From: Pseudomonas segetis
Lineage (GTDB): Bacteria > Pseudomonadota > Gammaproteobacteria > Pseudomonadales > Pseudomonadaceae
Length of the DNA stretch: 64,000 nucleotides
Assembly: GCF_900188155.1 (NCBI RefSeq)
Contig: NZ_FZOG01000002.1
Location: 62,001 to 126,000, forward strand
Direction of reading: 5' to 3'
The notes beneath the pieces are model-generated. The model searched no databases, was not told the DNA's origin, and was given only the letters and a program-made list of their open reading frames with translations. Shown in pieces: positions 35,501 to 43,771 of the stretch. The position numbers were made by a program, and so were the translations under genes. The stretch's first letter is position 1. Each line of letters begins with the position of its first letter.

Positions 35501-36584
35501 GCACGGTCAGCGAGGTTTCGGCAACGTTGGTCGCCAGGACGATTTTACGCCCTGGCATGGGCCTGAAGATTTTCTGTTGCTCGGCAGGCGTCAGGCGGGC
35601 GTACAGGGGCAAGACCTCGGTATGCCTGAGCTGGGCCTTGCGCAGTATCTCCGCCGCATCGCGGATCTCGCGCTCACCCGGCAAGAACACCAGCACATCA
35701 CCCGGCAGCTTGCCCTCACTGCGCTCATAGGCACTGAGCTCATCAATGGTTGCGATGATTGCCTGGTCGACCGAGAGGTCATCTTCAACCCGGTTACCGT
35801 CTTCATCCTGCTCGGCAGTGAGCGGCCGGTACCAGGTTTCAACCGGGTAGGTTCGCCCAGAGACTTCAACCACTGGCGCACCATCGAAATGTTTGGAAAA
35901 ACGCTCAAGGTCGATGGTCGCCGAGGTGATGATCAGCTTGAGATCGGGGCGCCGAGGCAGCAGGGTTTTCAGATAGCCGAGCAAAAAGTCGATATTCAGG
36001 CTGCGCTCGTGCGCCTCGTCGACAATGATGGTGTCGTACTTGTCGAGAAAACGATCATGCTGGGTTTCCGCCAGCAAGATACCGTCGGTCATCAGTTTGA
36101 CCAGACTACGCTCATTACTTTGGTCTTCGAAGCGTACCTGGTAACCCACCAGTTCCCCGAGCGGTGTGCCGATTTCTTCGGCAACACGCGTGGCAACACT
36201 GCGCGCGGCCAGTCGCCGTGGCTGGGTATGACCAATCAGTCCCTGGATACCGCGGCCCAGCTCAAGACAGATTTTCGGCAGCTGAGTGGTTTTACCCGAT
36301 CCGGTTTCACCGGCGATGACCACCACTTGATGGCCGGCGATGGCCGCCTTGATTTCGTCGCGCTTGGCGGCGATGGGCAAGGCATCGTCATAACGCATTG
36401 CTGGCACGCTCAGGCGCCGCGCCTCAACCTTGGCCACCGATGCCTGAAAGCGTTGCAACCACTGTGCAAGCTTGGCTTCATCGGGCCGTTTACGCAGCTC
36501 ATGCAGCTGTCTGCGCAAGCGATGGCGGTCAATAATCAGCGCTTGATCGAGGTTTTTCAGCAGGCGTTCAGTGTGATCAGTCAT
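32592..36584 (-). CDS. hrpA: ATP-dependent RNA helicase HrpA
   Basis: A 1330-residue DEAH-box helicase with Walker A GETGSGKT (92-99), DEAH (189-192), SATID and the motif VI QRKGRCGRVEPG. The ratchet/OB region follows, then the long HrpA-specific C-terminal domain. HrpA releases stalled or colliding ribosomes by pulling mRNA in E. coli. The length equals the family norm (~1300). It sits next to fadD1, as recalled for P. aeruginosa. Confidence 0.96.
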   Translation of the reverse strand: MTDHTERLLKNLDQALIIDRHRLRRQLHELRKRPDEAKLAQWLQRFQASVAKVEARRLSVPAMRYDDALPIAAKRDEIKAAIAGHQVVVIAGETGSGKTTQLPKICLELGRGIQGLIGHTQPRRLAARSVATRVAEEIGTPLGELVGYQVRFEDQSNERSLVKLMTDGILLAETQHDRFLDKYDTIIVDEAHERSLNIDFLLGYLKTLLPRRPDLKLIITSATIDLERFSKHFDGAPVVEVSGRTYPVETWYRPLTAEQDEDGNRVEDDLSVDQAIIATIDELSAYERSEGKLPGDVLVFLPGEREIRDAAEILRKAQLRHTEVLPLYARLTPAEQQKIFRPMPGRKIVLATNVAETSLTVPGIRYVIDSGTARISRYSYRAKVQRLPIEAVSQASANQRKGRCGRVEPGICVRLYSEEDFIARPEFTDPEILRTNLAAVILQMLHLRLGEISAFPFIEPPDGKAISDGFNLLQELSAVSRDGQLTALGRQLARLPIDPRLARMVLEGAKQGSLDEVLIIASNLSVQDPRERPSDRQQAADQAHAQWKDVDSDFAAVINIWRGFEEQRQALGSSALRSWCRKNFLNYLRLREWRDAHRQLTLICRDLQLKGRREDGAAAASKNAGKPSDAKPQGKQAKDEAQAKSVDYQKLHKAILSGLLSQIGQKTEDGDYLGARQRRFWIHPSTVIGRKRPQWIMTSELVETSKLFARMVAKIEPDWIEPLAGHLVKKNHLEPHWEKKRGQVVAYEQVSLYGLIVVGRRPVHYGPVDPVVAREMFIREGLVRGEINSRARCLSANRQLLERLDELEAKARRRDILADEETLFDYYAARLPADIYQTASFESWYKRESAKDSQLLIMREEDVLAREASEVTAAQYPDTLHLAELQLPLSYHFEPNHPRDGVTVRVPAPLLPQLPAQRLEWLVPGLLDAKCMALVRGLPKALRKNFVPVPDFVAAALSKITFAQDSLPQALGRELLRMTGARVPDEAWAESAAAIESHLRMNIEVVDSQGKVLGEGRDLAELTVRFNKASQQALELPQAAKTEAPIEARAFAEVAEKTQHQVAGLSMTVYPALVEEAGTVNEGRFATQAEAEFQHRRALQRLLLQQLNEPAKFMRGKLPGLTELALLYREMGRIDALVEDILLASLDSCILDGQDPLPRDGAALAALAEAKRGDWLDHAERLARLTLEILKLWHGLQKRFKGKIDLAQAIALNDIKQQLSHLVYPGFVRETPAQWIKELPRYLKAIEQRLDKIGGQVQRDRVWSGELAGYWEQYQARYAKHIQEAKRDPQLQLYRWMLEEYRVSLFAQQLGTKMAVSDKRLNKQWAQTEA

Positions 36585-36710
36585 CGGTACCGTTCGGTGA
36601 GGTTGGGCAGACGGTGTGTTTCAAGCCCCGGCTAACAGCCGCCAATTGTCGCAGATTTCCACTGGCGATGGGGCTGGGCAAGCGATCAGAAAAATACCCC
36701 GGCATAAAAC

Positions 36711-36740
36711 GACAAAACCCCGCAGCAGCGGGGTTTTGTC
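36711..36740. terminator. Intrinsic terminator of fadD1
   Basis: GACAAAACCCCGC (36711-36723) pairs perfectly with GCGGGGTTTTGTC (36728-36740) around AGCA; internal A/T runs give a U-rich arm in both directions. Confidence 0.9.
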
Positions 36741-36755
36741 TGGAGCCAACGCGCC

Positions 36756-38444
36756 TTACTGGGCGCCGGCCTTCTTCAGCTCTTCGTCACGTAGCTCACG
36801 ACGCAGGATTTTACCCACGTTGGTAGTGGGCAGAACATCGCGGAACTCAACGCACTTGGGCACTTTGTAGCCTGTCAGGTTGGCACGCATGTGCGCCATG
36901 ACCTGCTCTTTGGTGACGCTTTCACCCGGCTTGACCACAACGAAGACCTTGATTGCCTCACCCGATTTTTCGTCAGGCACACCAATGGCCGCACACTGCA
37001 GAACGCCAGGCAAGGTTGCCAGCACATCTTCCAGCTCGTTCGGGTAGACGTTGAAACCAGACACCAGAATCATGTCCTTCTTGCGGTCGACAATGCGCAG
37101 ATAGCCGTCCGGCTCGATCAAACCGATATCGCCGGTTTTCAGCCAGCCTTCGGCATCGAGAATTTCATCGGTGGCTTCCTGGCGCTGCCAGTAGCCTTTC
37201 ATCACTTGCGGGCCTTTGACACAAATCTCGCCGGTCTCACCAAGCTCAAGCACCTTGCCTTCATCATCGACAATTCGGCAAAGCGTCGATGGCACCGGAA
37301 TACCAATGGTGCCCAAACGAATGGCGCTGAATGGGTTGACCGTTGCAACCGGGCTGGTTTCGGTCATGCCGAAGCCTTCGCACACCGCGCACCCGGTGAC
37401 CGCCTTCCAGCGCTCTGCCGTGGCTTGCTGCAAGGCCATGCCACCGGAAACCGTCAACTTGAGCGATGAGAAGTCCAGCTTGCGAAAGCCTTCGAAGTTG
37501 CTCAAGGCCACAAACAGGGTATTGAGGCCTACGAAGCCTGTGAACCTGTACCTGGACAGGTCGTTCACCACTGCGGGCAAGTCACGCGGGTTGGTGATCA
37601 AGATATTGTGCGCGCCGATCAGCATCATCGCCATGCAATGAAAAGTGAAGGCATAGATGTGATAAAGCGGCAACGGAGCCACAACCACTTCGCAACCCTC
37701 ATTGAGGTTGGCGCCCATCAACTCCCTGACTTGCAGCATGTTGGCGACCAGGTTGCGGTGCGTGAGCATCGCCCCTTTGGCCACGCCTGTAGTACCGCCG
37801 GTGTATTGCAGCACGGCAACATCGCCATTGGCGGGGCTCGCCTCTTTAACAGCCTGGCCACGGCCTTTGGCCAAAGCGCCAAGGAAGCTGGTGGACTGCG
37901 GCAGTTTATAGGCCGGGACCATTTTTTTAACGTGCTTGACCACTGCATTGACGATCAAGCGCTTGAACATCGGCAACATGTCGCCCACTTCGGTGACAAT
38001 GATGCTTCTGACCCCGGTCTTGGGCACTACTTGTTCAGCCAGGTGCGCCATATTGGCCAGGCAGACCAATGCTTTAGCGCCAGAGTCGTTGAACTGATGC
38101 TCCAGTTCCCGTGCGGTGTATAGCGGGTTGGTGTTGACCACGACCAGGCCGGCGCGAATGGCACCGAACACAACAATCGGATACTGCAAGATATTAGGCA
38201 TCTGTACAGCAATACGGTCGCCAGGCTGCAGGTCGGTATGATTTTGCAGATAGGCTGCAAAATCACCAGACAACTTGTAAATATCGCCGTAGGTCAGGGT
38301 TTTTCCCATATTGCTGAAAGCAGGCTTATCAGCGAAACGCTGGCAGGACTGTTGCAAGACCGCTTGGATATTAGGGTATTGGTCCGGGTTGATCTCGGCA
38401 GCAACCCCAACTGGATACTTATCCTTCCAGAAGTTTTCGATCAT
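36756..38444 (-). CDS. fadD1: Long-chain fatty acid-CoA ligase FadD1
   Basis: A 562-residue ANL-superfamily acyl-CoA synthetase. AMP-binding motif YTGGTTGVAKGA (~215), the A5 motif GFGMTETSP, the A7 TGDIG and the A10 Lys in the C-terminal GKILRRELRD. It activates long-chain fatty acids on entry for beta-oxidation. GAGGAG lies before the ATG. It is the gene next to hrpA, the position of fadD1 in P. aeruginosa; the paralogue fadD2 lies upstream with its own terminator, so it is separately transcribed. Confidence 0.95.
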   Translation of the reverse strand: MIENFWKDKYPVGVAAEINPDQYPNIQAVLQQSCQRFADKPAFSNMGKTLTYGDIYKLSGDFAAYLQNHTDLQPGDRIAVQMPNILQYPIVVFGAIRAGLVVVNTNPLYTARELEHQFNDSGAKALVCLANMAHLAEQVVPKTGVRSIIVTEVGDMLPMFKRLIVNAVVKHVKKMVPAYKLPQSTSFLGALAKGRGQAVKEASPANGDVAVLQYTGGTTGVAKGAMLTHRNLVANMLQVRELMGANLNEGCEVVVAPLPLYHIYAFTFHCMAMMLIGAHNILITNPRDLPAVVNDLSRYRFTGFVGLNTLFVALSNFEGFRKLDFSSLKLTVSGGMALQQATAERWKAVTGCAVCEGFGMTETSPVATVNPFSAIRLGTIGIPVPSTLCRIVDDEGKVLELGETGEICVKGPQVMKGYWQRQEATDEILDAEGWLKTGDIGLIEPDGYLRIVDRKKDMILVSGFNVYPNELEDVLATLPGVLQCAAIGVPDEKSGEAIKVFVVVKPGESVTKEQVMAHMRANLTGYKVPKCVEFRDVLPTTNVGKILRRELRDEELKKAGAQ

Positions 38445-38476
38445 GGAAGCCCACTCCTCAGTTACATCTATTCATC

Positions 38477-38507
38477 ACTGCCGTCTCGGCAGTTGTATTG
38501 TTGTTTA
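38477..38507 (-). promoter_or_regulatory. Palindrome and Crc-type motif in the fadD1 leader
   Basis: ACTGCCG-TCT-CGGCAGT (38477-38493) is a perfect 7-bp inverted repeat, 33 bases before the fadD1 start. Beside it the minus strand reads AACAACAA (38498-38505), matching the A-rich Hfq/Crc motif AAYAAYAA. Function is inferred only. Confidence 0.35.
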
Positions 38508-38720
38508 TATGCCTGAAGCTTGACCATCGCACAGGCCAAAAGCGGGCCGAGAGTAGCAGCTTTGCCTGAGATCGACCAGCACCAAACTCAACCCTACCAG
38601 TCATAAACAGTACGATTTATCTAAATCCAGTCACACACCTGTCACACCAAGCAGCACACGTCTGACCTTAATAGCCTGGGTCGATTAGCTTGCGGCGCGT
38701 CGAATAATCAAAGGCACAAT

Positions 38721-38765
38721 AAAAAGCCAGGCCCTGGCGCAATACGCGCTAGAGCCTGGCTTTTT
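38721..38765 (-). terminator. Intrinsic terminator of fadD2
   Basis: AAAAAGCCAGGC (38721-38732) pairs with GCCTGGCTTTTT (38754-38765); on the minus strand the stem ends in a T-run. It lies 40-80 bases after the fadD2 stop. The 38445-38803 spacer otherwise carries only the fadD1 promoter and leader. Confidence 0.88.
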
Positions 38766-38803
38766 AATGGCACCTGATCTTAAAGTTCAGGCAGGGCTAT
38801 CGA

Positions 38804-40492
38804 TCAAGCAATATCACGAAGTTCGCGGCGCAGGATTTTGCCGACCGGTGTCATCGGCAGAGAGTCTCGGAACACGATCTGCTTGGGCACCTTGTAAGCG
38901 GTGAAATTTTCCTTGCAGAAGGCTTTGAGCTCGGCTTCATCGAGCCCACCTTCGCGGGCAACCACGAAAAGCTTGACCGCCTCGCCTGATTTTTCATCAG
39001 CCACACCCACTGCAGCGCAACTGGCAACCTGAGGATGACTCATGACGACGTCTTCGATTTCGTTCGGGTAGACGTTGAAACCAGAGACAATGATCATGTC
39101 TTTCTTGCGATCAACGATGCGGGTATAGCCATCTTCATCGATCACGGCGATGTCACCGGTCTTGAACCAACCTTCAGCGTCCAATACTTCCTCCGTCGCT
39201 TCGGCACGCTGCCAATAGCCCTTCATGACTTGCGGGCCTTGCACGCACAACTCGCCACGCTCGCCAAAAGGCTGCTCAACGCCCTCGTCGTCAATCACCT
39301 TGAACGCAGTGCCCGGCACAGGAAGCCCAACAGTACCCAGGCGCGCCAGCTTGCCATAGGGGTTGGTGCTGGCAACAGGCGAAGTTTCGGTCAGGCCGTA
39401 GCCTTCGACCACAGTGCAGCCTGTCACCTCGTGCCAGCGCTCAGCGGTGGCCTTGACCAGGGCAGTGCCACCCGAGTTGGTTAGCTTGAGGTTGGAGAAA
39501 TCGAGATTCTTGAACTCAGGATGGTCCATCAAGGCGACAAACAGGGTGTTCAGGCCCAGCAACGCCGAAAACTGCCACTTACCCAGCTCCTTGATAAAGC
39601 CTGGAATGTCCCGTGGATTGGTGATCAGTACGTTGTGGTTACCGTTGACCATCATGCACATGCAGTTAGCGGTGAATGCATAGATATGGTAAAGCGGCAG
39701 CGGCGCAATCATCACTTCCTGGCCCTGCTTCATCAGTGGCGCGCCCTTGTCATCGAGCTGCTGCATGCAGGCGTCGATCTGCAGCATATTGGCCACCAGG
39801 TTACCGTGGGTCAGCATTGCACCCTTGGCCACACCCGTGGTGCCACCGGTGTATTGCAGCACGGCAATATCATCATGGCCGACGCTGATCGGATGCAATG
39901 CACCACCCTGCCCCTGTTTGAGCACGCTCTTGAAAGACAGCGCTTGCGGCAGCTGGTAATCAGGCACCATCTTTTTGACTTTCTTGACCACGGTATTGAC
40001 CAGCCAGCCTTTGAGCGCTGGCTGCAGGTCACCCATCTTGGCTTCGATCAGGTACTCGATATCGGTATCCGGCAGTACGTCCTGCACCAGCTTGCCGAAC
40101 ATATTCAGGTAGACCAAAGCGCGAGCGCCCGAATCCTTGAACTGGTGACGCATTTCACGCGCGGTGTACAGCGGGTTGGTATTAACCACGATAAGCCCGG
40201 CGCGCATCGCACCGAACACTGCAATGGGGTATTGCAGGACATTGGGCATCTGCACGGCAATGCGCTCGCCCGGCTTGAGATCGGTATGTTTCTGCAGGTA
40301 GCTGGCAAAGGCTGCGGACAGACGATCGAGCTCAGCGTAGGTCAATGTCACGCCCATATTGCTGAAGGCTGGGCGGTCAGCAAACTTTTTACAGGATCTT
40401 TCAAACACTTCGTTGACCGAGCGGTAGGCGCTCAGGTCAATGTTATCGGGTACACCGGCGGCGCGCTTACCGCTCCAGAACTCAGGTTGCAT
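38804..40492 (-). CDS. fadD2: Long-chain fatty acid-CoA ligase FadD2
   Basis: A 562-residue acyl-CoA synthetase paralogous to FadD1, starting MQPEFWSGKRAAGVP with AAGGGGA 8 bases before the ATG; a frame extended to 40561 is not family-like. AMP-binding YTGGTTGVAKGA, GYGLTETSP, TGDIAVID and C-terminal GKILRREL are intact. It would activate fatty acids, with a chain-length preference different from FadD1 in P. aeruginosa. The lysophospholipase-phaJ1 genes diverge from it. Confidence 0.95.
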   Translation of the reverse strand: MQPEFWSGKRAAGVPDNIDLSAYRSVNEVFERSCKKFADRPAFSNMGVTLTYAELDRLSAAFASYLQKHTDLKPGERIAVQMPNVLQYPIAVFGAMRAGLIVVNTNPLYTAREMRHQFKDSGARALVYLNMFGKLVQDVLPDTDIEYLIEAKMGDLQPALKGWLVNTVVKKVKKMVPDYQLPQALSFKSVLKQGQGGALHPISVGHDDIAVLQYTGGTTGVAKGAMLTHGNLVANMLQIDACMQQLDDKGAPLMKQGQEVMIAPLPLYHIYAFTANCMCMMVNGNHNVLITNPRDIPGFIKELGKWQFSALLGLNTLFVALMDHPEFKNLDFSNLKLTNSGGTALVKATAERWHEVTGCTVVEGYGLTETSPVASTNPYGKLARLGTVGLPVPGTAFKVIDDEGVEQPFGERGELCVQGPQVMKGYWQRAEATEEVLDAEGWFKTGDIAVIDEDGYTRIVDRKKDMIIVSGFNVYPNEIEDVVMSHPQVASCAAVGVADEKSGEAVKLFVVAREGGLDEAELKAFCKENFTAYKVPKQIVFRDSLPMTPVGKILRRELRDIA

Positions 40493-40793
40493 TATTTTTA
40501 TCCCCTTCCCCTGAAAAATGTCTGCCCATTCGAGCAGGCCGTTAGCTGACGTCTTATCCATCCTCTATTGAGCAGCGGGCGCATGCCTTGCATAGAGTCG
40601 CGCACGCAATAAGCGTAGCGGGTAATTGCCGAGCCAGACCTGCACGGGCTGGATGAACGTTATCAGTAACTCATCAATACGCATATAGCCTGGCGGGCGC
40701 TATCAATGACGTGAATCTTTACTCACCTTATTCGACTGTCAAAGCGCCCGGGCTGGTCCTACAATAGCCATTCACGCCTGCTAAGGATTCGCC
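40493..40793. other. Divergent promoter spacer
   Basis: The 301 bases between fadD2 and the alpha/beta hydrolase should hold both promoters. No clear PsrA or FadR-like operator was recognised by eye. Confidence 0.4.
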
Positions 40794-41756
40794 ATGCAAC
40801 ACGAGGCTTTTTGGCATAAAAGTACTGATTGCACGCCACTGTATGTCAACCACTGGTTTGGCCAGCAGCCACCCAAGGCAATCGTCATGTTGGCCCACGG
40901 CATGGCTGAACATAGCGGGCGTTATGCAGGTTTCGCGCAAGCGCTGGTCGCCAATGGCTTCGAACTCTATGCGCACGATCAGCGCGGCCACGGCAGGACA
41001 GCCGAAAATGGCACCCTTGGCCACTATGCGGACGCCAACGGCTGGAATCTGGTGGTCGATGACCTGGCCTGCATCAATCACCTGATCCGCCATCAACATG
41101 CGCAAGCCCCGATATTCTTGTTCGGCCACAGCATGGGCAGCTATATCGGCCAAGCCTATCTGATGCAGCACAGCAGCAGCGTGCATGGCGCCGTACTTTC
41201 AGGCTCCAACTATCAACCCGTTGCCCTGTACAAAAGCGCGCGGGCCATCGCCCGGTTTGAGGCCTGGCGCCAAGGTCCGATGGGCCACAGTGCATTGATC
41301 GACTTTCTTTCATTCGGCTCGTTCAACAAGGCATTCAAGCCCAACCGCACCCCGTTTGACTGGCTGAGCCGCGACCCGGACGAGGTCGACAAGTACATCA
41401 ATGACCCGCTCTGCGGTTTTCGTTGCAGCAACCAGTTGTGGCTCGACTTGCTCGCCGGCCTGCAGCAGATCACTCCACCTGCAAAGCTCGCCCAGATCGA
41501 AGCCAGCCTGCCGTTGTTGATAATTGGCGGCGCACGTGACCCGGTAAGCCAGGGCAAACGTCTTGCAGACTTGGCCGGCGCACTTAAAGAGGCCGGTAAA
41601 CAGCATGTAGAACTGAAAATCTACCCTGAAGCCCGCCACGAATTGCTCAACGAGAGCAATCGCCAGGAGGTCAGCGGTTTTATCATTGATTGGCTGGAGC
41701 AGACACTTGGCCAGCCACGCCCATTTCGATCCACTATCCAGGAGATCCACCAATGA
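40794..41756 (+). CDS. Monoacylglycerol lipase-like alpha/beta hydrolase
   Basis: A 320-residue serine hydrolase of the lysophospholipase/monoglyceride-lipase family: MLAHGMAEHSGRY oxyanion region (~31-43), DQRGHGRTA, nucleophile elbow FGHSMGSY (Ser ~117), Asp in GGARDPVS (~247) and His in YPEARHELLNE (~280). It likely releases fatty acids from mono- or lysoglycerolipids, in keeping with divergent fadD2 and downstream phaJ1. The stop overlaps the phaJ1 start (ATGA), so the two are coupled. Confidence 0.92.
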   Translation: MQHEAFWHKSTDCTPLYVNHWFGQQPPKAIVMLAHGMAEHSGRYAGFAQALVANGFELYAHDQRGHGRTAENGTLGHYADANGWNLVVDDLACINHLIRHQHAQAPIFLFGHSMGSYIGQAYLMQHSSSVHGAVLSGSNYQPVALYKSARAIARFEAWRQGPMGHSALIDFLSFGSFNKAFKPNRTPFDWLSRDPDEVDKYINDPLCGFRCSNQLWLDLLAGLQQITPPAKLAQIEASLPLLIIGGARDPVSQGKRLADLAGALKEAGKQHVELKIYPEARHELLNESNRQEVSGFIIDWLEQTLGQPRPFRSTIQEIHQ

Positions 41757-42223
41757 GCCAACTTAGCAACACGCCTTACGACGAACTCGAAGTCGGCCAA
41801 AAAGCCAGTTACAGCAAGACTGTCGAGGAGCGTGACGTGCAGCTATTTGCCGCCGTTTCTGGTGACAACAACCCGGTTCACCTGGATGCCCAGTTCGCCG
41901 CCGAAAGCATGTTCAAGGAACGTATTGCACATGGCATGTTCAGCGGTGCCTTGATCAGCGCAGCGGTTGCCTGTGAATTGCCCGGGCCCGGTACCATCTA
42001 CCTGGGCCAGACCATGCGCTTTACCCTGCCGGTAAAGCTCGGCGATACCCTGACCGTGCAACTGGAGATTCTCGAGAAACTACCCAAGTTCCGGGTACGC
42101 ATCGCCACTCGCGTGGTCAATCAGCGTGATGAAATGGTGGTTGACGGTGAAGCCGAGATCCTGGCTCCACGCAAGAAACAAACAGTCGAGATGCCGCCGA
42201 TGCCACAGGTTACTGTCAGCTAA
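41753..42223 (+). CDS. phaJ1: (R)-specific enoyl-CoA hydratase, MaoC type
   Basis: A 156-residue single hot-dog hydratase starting MSQLSNTPYDELEVGQ, with AGGAG 8 bases upstream. The catalytic Asp/His pair lies in SGDNNPVHLD (Asp ~31, His ~36), and RIAHGMFSGALIS is the MaoC signature. It hydrates trans-2-enoyl-CoA to (R)-3-hydroxyacyl-CoA, feeding beta-oxidation intermediates to PHA or rhamnolipid synthesis. It matches the recalled PhaJ1 (PA3302) sequence closely. Confidence 0.93.
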   Translation: MSQLSNTPYDELEVGQKASYSKTVEERDVQLFAAVSGDNNPVHLDAQFAAESMFKERIAHGMFSGALISAAVACELPGPGTIYLGQTMRFTLPVKLGDTLTVQLEILEKLPKFRVRIATRVVNQRDEMVVDGEAEILAPRKKQTVEMPPMPQVTVS

Positions 42224-42275
42224 GCAATAGCGCTCGACAAACACATATTGTGCTTTGTGCCTGAGCCATCGGACA

Positions 42276-42388
42276 ATGCACAATAGCTGTGCATGCAAGC
42301 CCTGCATGCACAGTACCTGACCCTATGGATTTATCCAGCACATAGCCTAGCCAATATATTCACCGTTTTTTTGTGCACTACGCACAAA
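42276..42388 (+). promoter_or_regulatory. Cluster of palindromes upstream of codB
   Basis: Three inverted repeats, all with 5-base spacers: ATGCACA-ATAGC-TGTGCAT (42276-42294), CTGTGCATGCA-AGCCC-TGCATGCACAG (42287-42313), and TTTGTGC-ACTAC-GCACAAA (42370-42388). All carry TGTGC/GCACA arms. They are good candidate operators for the PucR-type regulator or terminator elements of phaJ1. Confidence 0.5.
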
Positions 42389-42493
42389 TCGTTTTGTAAC
42401 AATCATTCTGTGTGAAGTGCATTCTCAGAATTTAGCGGACTGGCACGCCATCTGCTATGCCGAATACTTCACTACCCCCTGTGGAGTTTCCCC

Positions 42494-43771
42494 ATGTCAA
42501 CCAACAACGATAGCGACTACCCGCTCAGCGAAGTTCCGCAAGGCGCGCGCAAAGGCCTGTTCTCAACCTCGATTCTGCTATTCGGCTTCACCTTCTTCAC
42601 CGCCACCATGTTCGCCGGCGGCAAAATCGGCATGGCCTTTGATTTCACATCACTGATCTGGGCCGCAGTCATTGGCAACCTGCTGCTCGGCCTCTATGCA
42701 GCGGTTTTGGGGCTGATCGCCTGTCGCAGCGGCTTGAACTCCGTGCTGATGGGGCGCTTTTGCTTCGGCGAGACCGGCAGCAAGCTGTCCGATGTGCTGC
42801 TGGGTTTCACCCAGATAGGCTGGTACGCCTGGGGCACCGCAACCATTGCCATAGTTCTGGTAAAGATCCTCGGCCTGCCGCAAGGGCTGGCAACCGCGCT
42901 GATGGTGCTGTTTGGCTTTGGTTTCTGCATTACGGCCTTCATTGGCTACAAGGGCCTGGACATGCTTTCGCGGGTGGCGGTACCGGCGATGATGGTGCTG
43001 CTTGGCTGCTCATTGTGGATCGCCACTCGCGATGCCGGGGGCATGAGTGCCTTGATGGCGATCGAACCCAAGGAAAGCATGAGCCTGAGCGTGGCGATCA
43101 CCATGGTGTTCGGCACCTTCGTCAGCGGCGCAACCCAAGCCACCAACTGGACACGCTTTGCCAAAAGCGGCCGAGTGGCGATGCTCTCAAGCCTGCTCGG
43201 ATTCTTTATCGGCAACGGCTTGATGATTATTGCCGGCGCCTACGGGGCCATTGTCTACCAGCAGCCGGACGTGGTCGAAGTGCTGGTCCTGCAAGGCTTG
43301 TCGATGGCGGCTGTGGTGATGTTGTTTCTCAACCTGTGGACCACTCAGGACAACACCATCTATAACTTCGCCGCCGCTGGCTGTAACTTGCTGCGTACCG
43401 AGCGTCGCAAGCTGGTCACTGTCGCCGGGGCTGGGATTGGTACCTTGCTGGCAATTGCCGGTATGTACGAAATGCTGATTCCGTTCTTGATCCTGCTCGG
43501 CTCGATCATTCCACCGATTGGCGGCGTGATCATGGCCGACTTCTTCTACGGTCATAAAGGTCGCTATCCAAAGCTTGCCGACACACAGTTACCGGCATTC
43601 AACTGGGTTGGGCTTGGCGCCTATGCAATTGGCGCGGTGTGCGCCTACATGTCGCCATGGGTTGCCCCTATCGTCGGGATTGGCGTGGCTGCATGTGCCT
43701 ACATACTGCTGTCGAAAGTCATCAGCCCGGTGCCGACAAGCAGCATCAACGCCTCAGGCTCAGTCAACTAA
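42494..43771 (+). CDS. codB: Cytosine/purine permease, NCS1 family
   Basis: A 425-residue inner-membrane NCS1 permease with about 12 helices; near the start DSDYPLSEVPQGARKG and the motif GKIGMAFDF match CodB. It should import cytosine or an analogue with a cation. It is the first gene of a three-gene transcript with PucR regulator and deaminase; its stop directly abuts the PucR ATG. If the deaminase prefers 5-methylcytosine, this permease may carry that base. Confidence 0.92.
   Translation: MSTNNDSDYPLSEVPQGARKGLFSTSILLFGFTFFTATMFAGGKIGMAFDFTSLIWAAVIGNLLLGLYAAVLGLIACRSGLNSVLMGRFCFGETGSKLSDVLLGFTQIGWYAWGTATIAIVLVKILGLPQGLATALMVLFGFGFCITAFIGYKGLDMLSRVAVPAMMVLLGCSLWIATRDAGGMSALMAIEPKESMSLSVAITMVFGTFVSGATQATNWTRFAKSGRVAMLSSLLGFFIGNGLMIIAGAYGAIVYQQPDVVEVLVLQGLSMAAVVMLFLNLWTTQDNTIYNFAAAGCNLLRTERRKLVTVAGAGIGTLLAIAGMYEMLIPFLILLGSIIPPIGGVIMADFFYGHKGRYPKLADTQLPAFNWVGLGAYAIGAVCAYMSPWVAPIVGIGVAACAYILLSKVISPVPTSSINASGSVN

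Noticed and set aside
35577..36635. Plus-strand open frame of 352 codons
   Set aside because: Antisense to the N-terminal helicase domain of HrpA.
39521..40549. Plus-strand open frame of 342 codons
   Set aside because: Antisense to fadD2.
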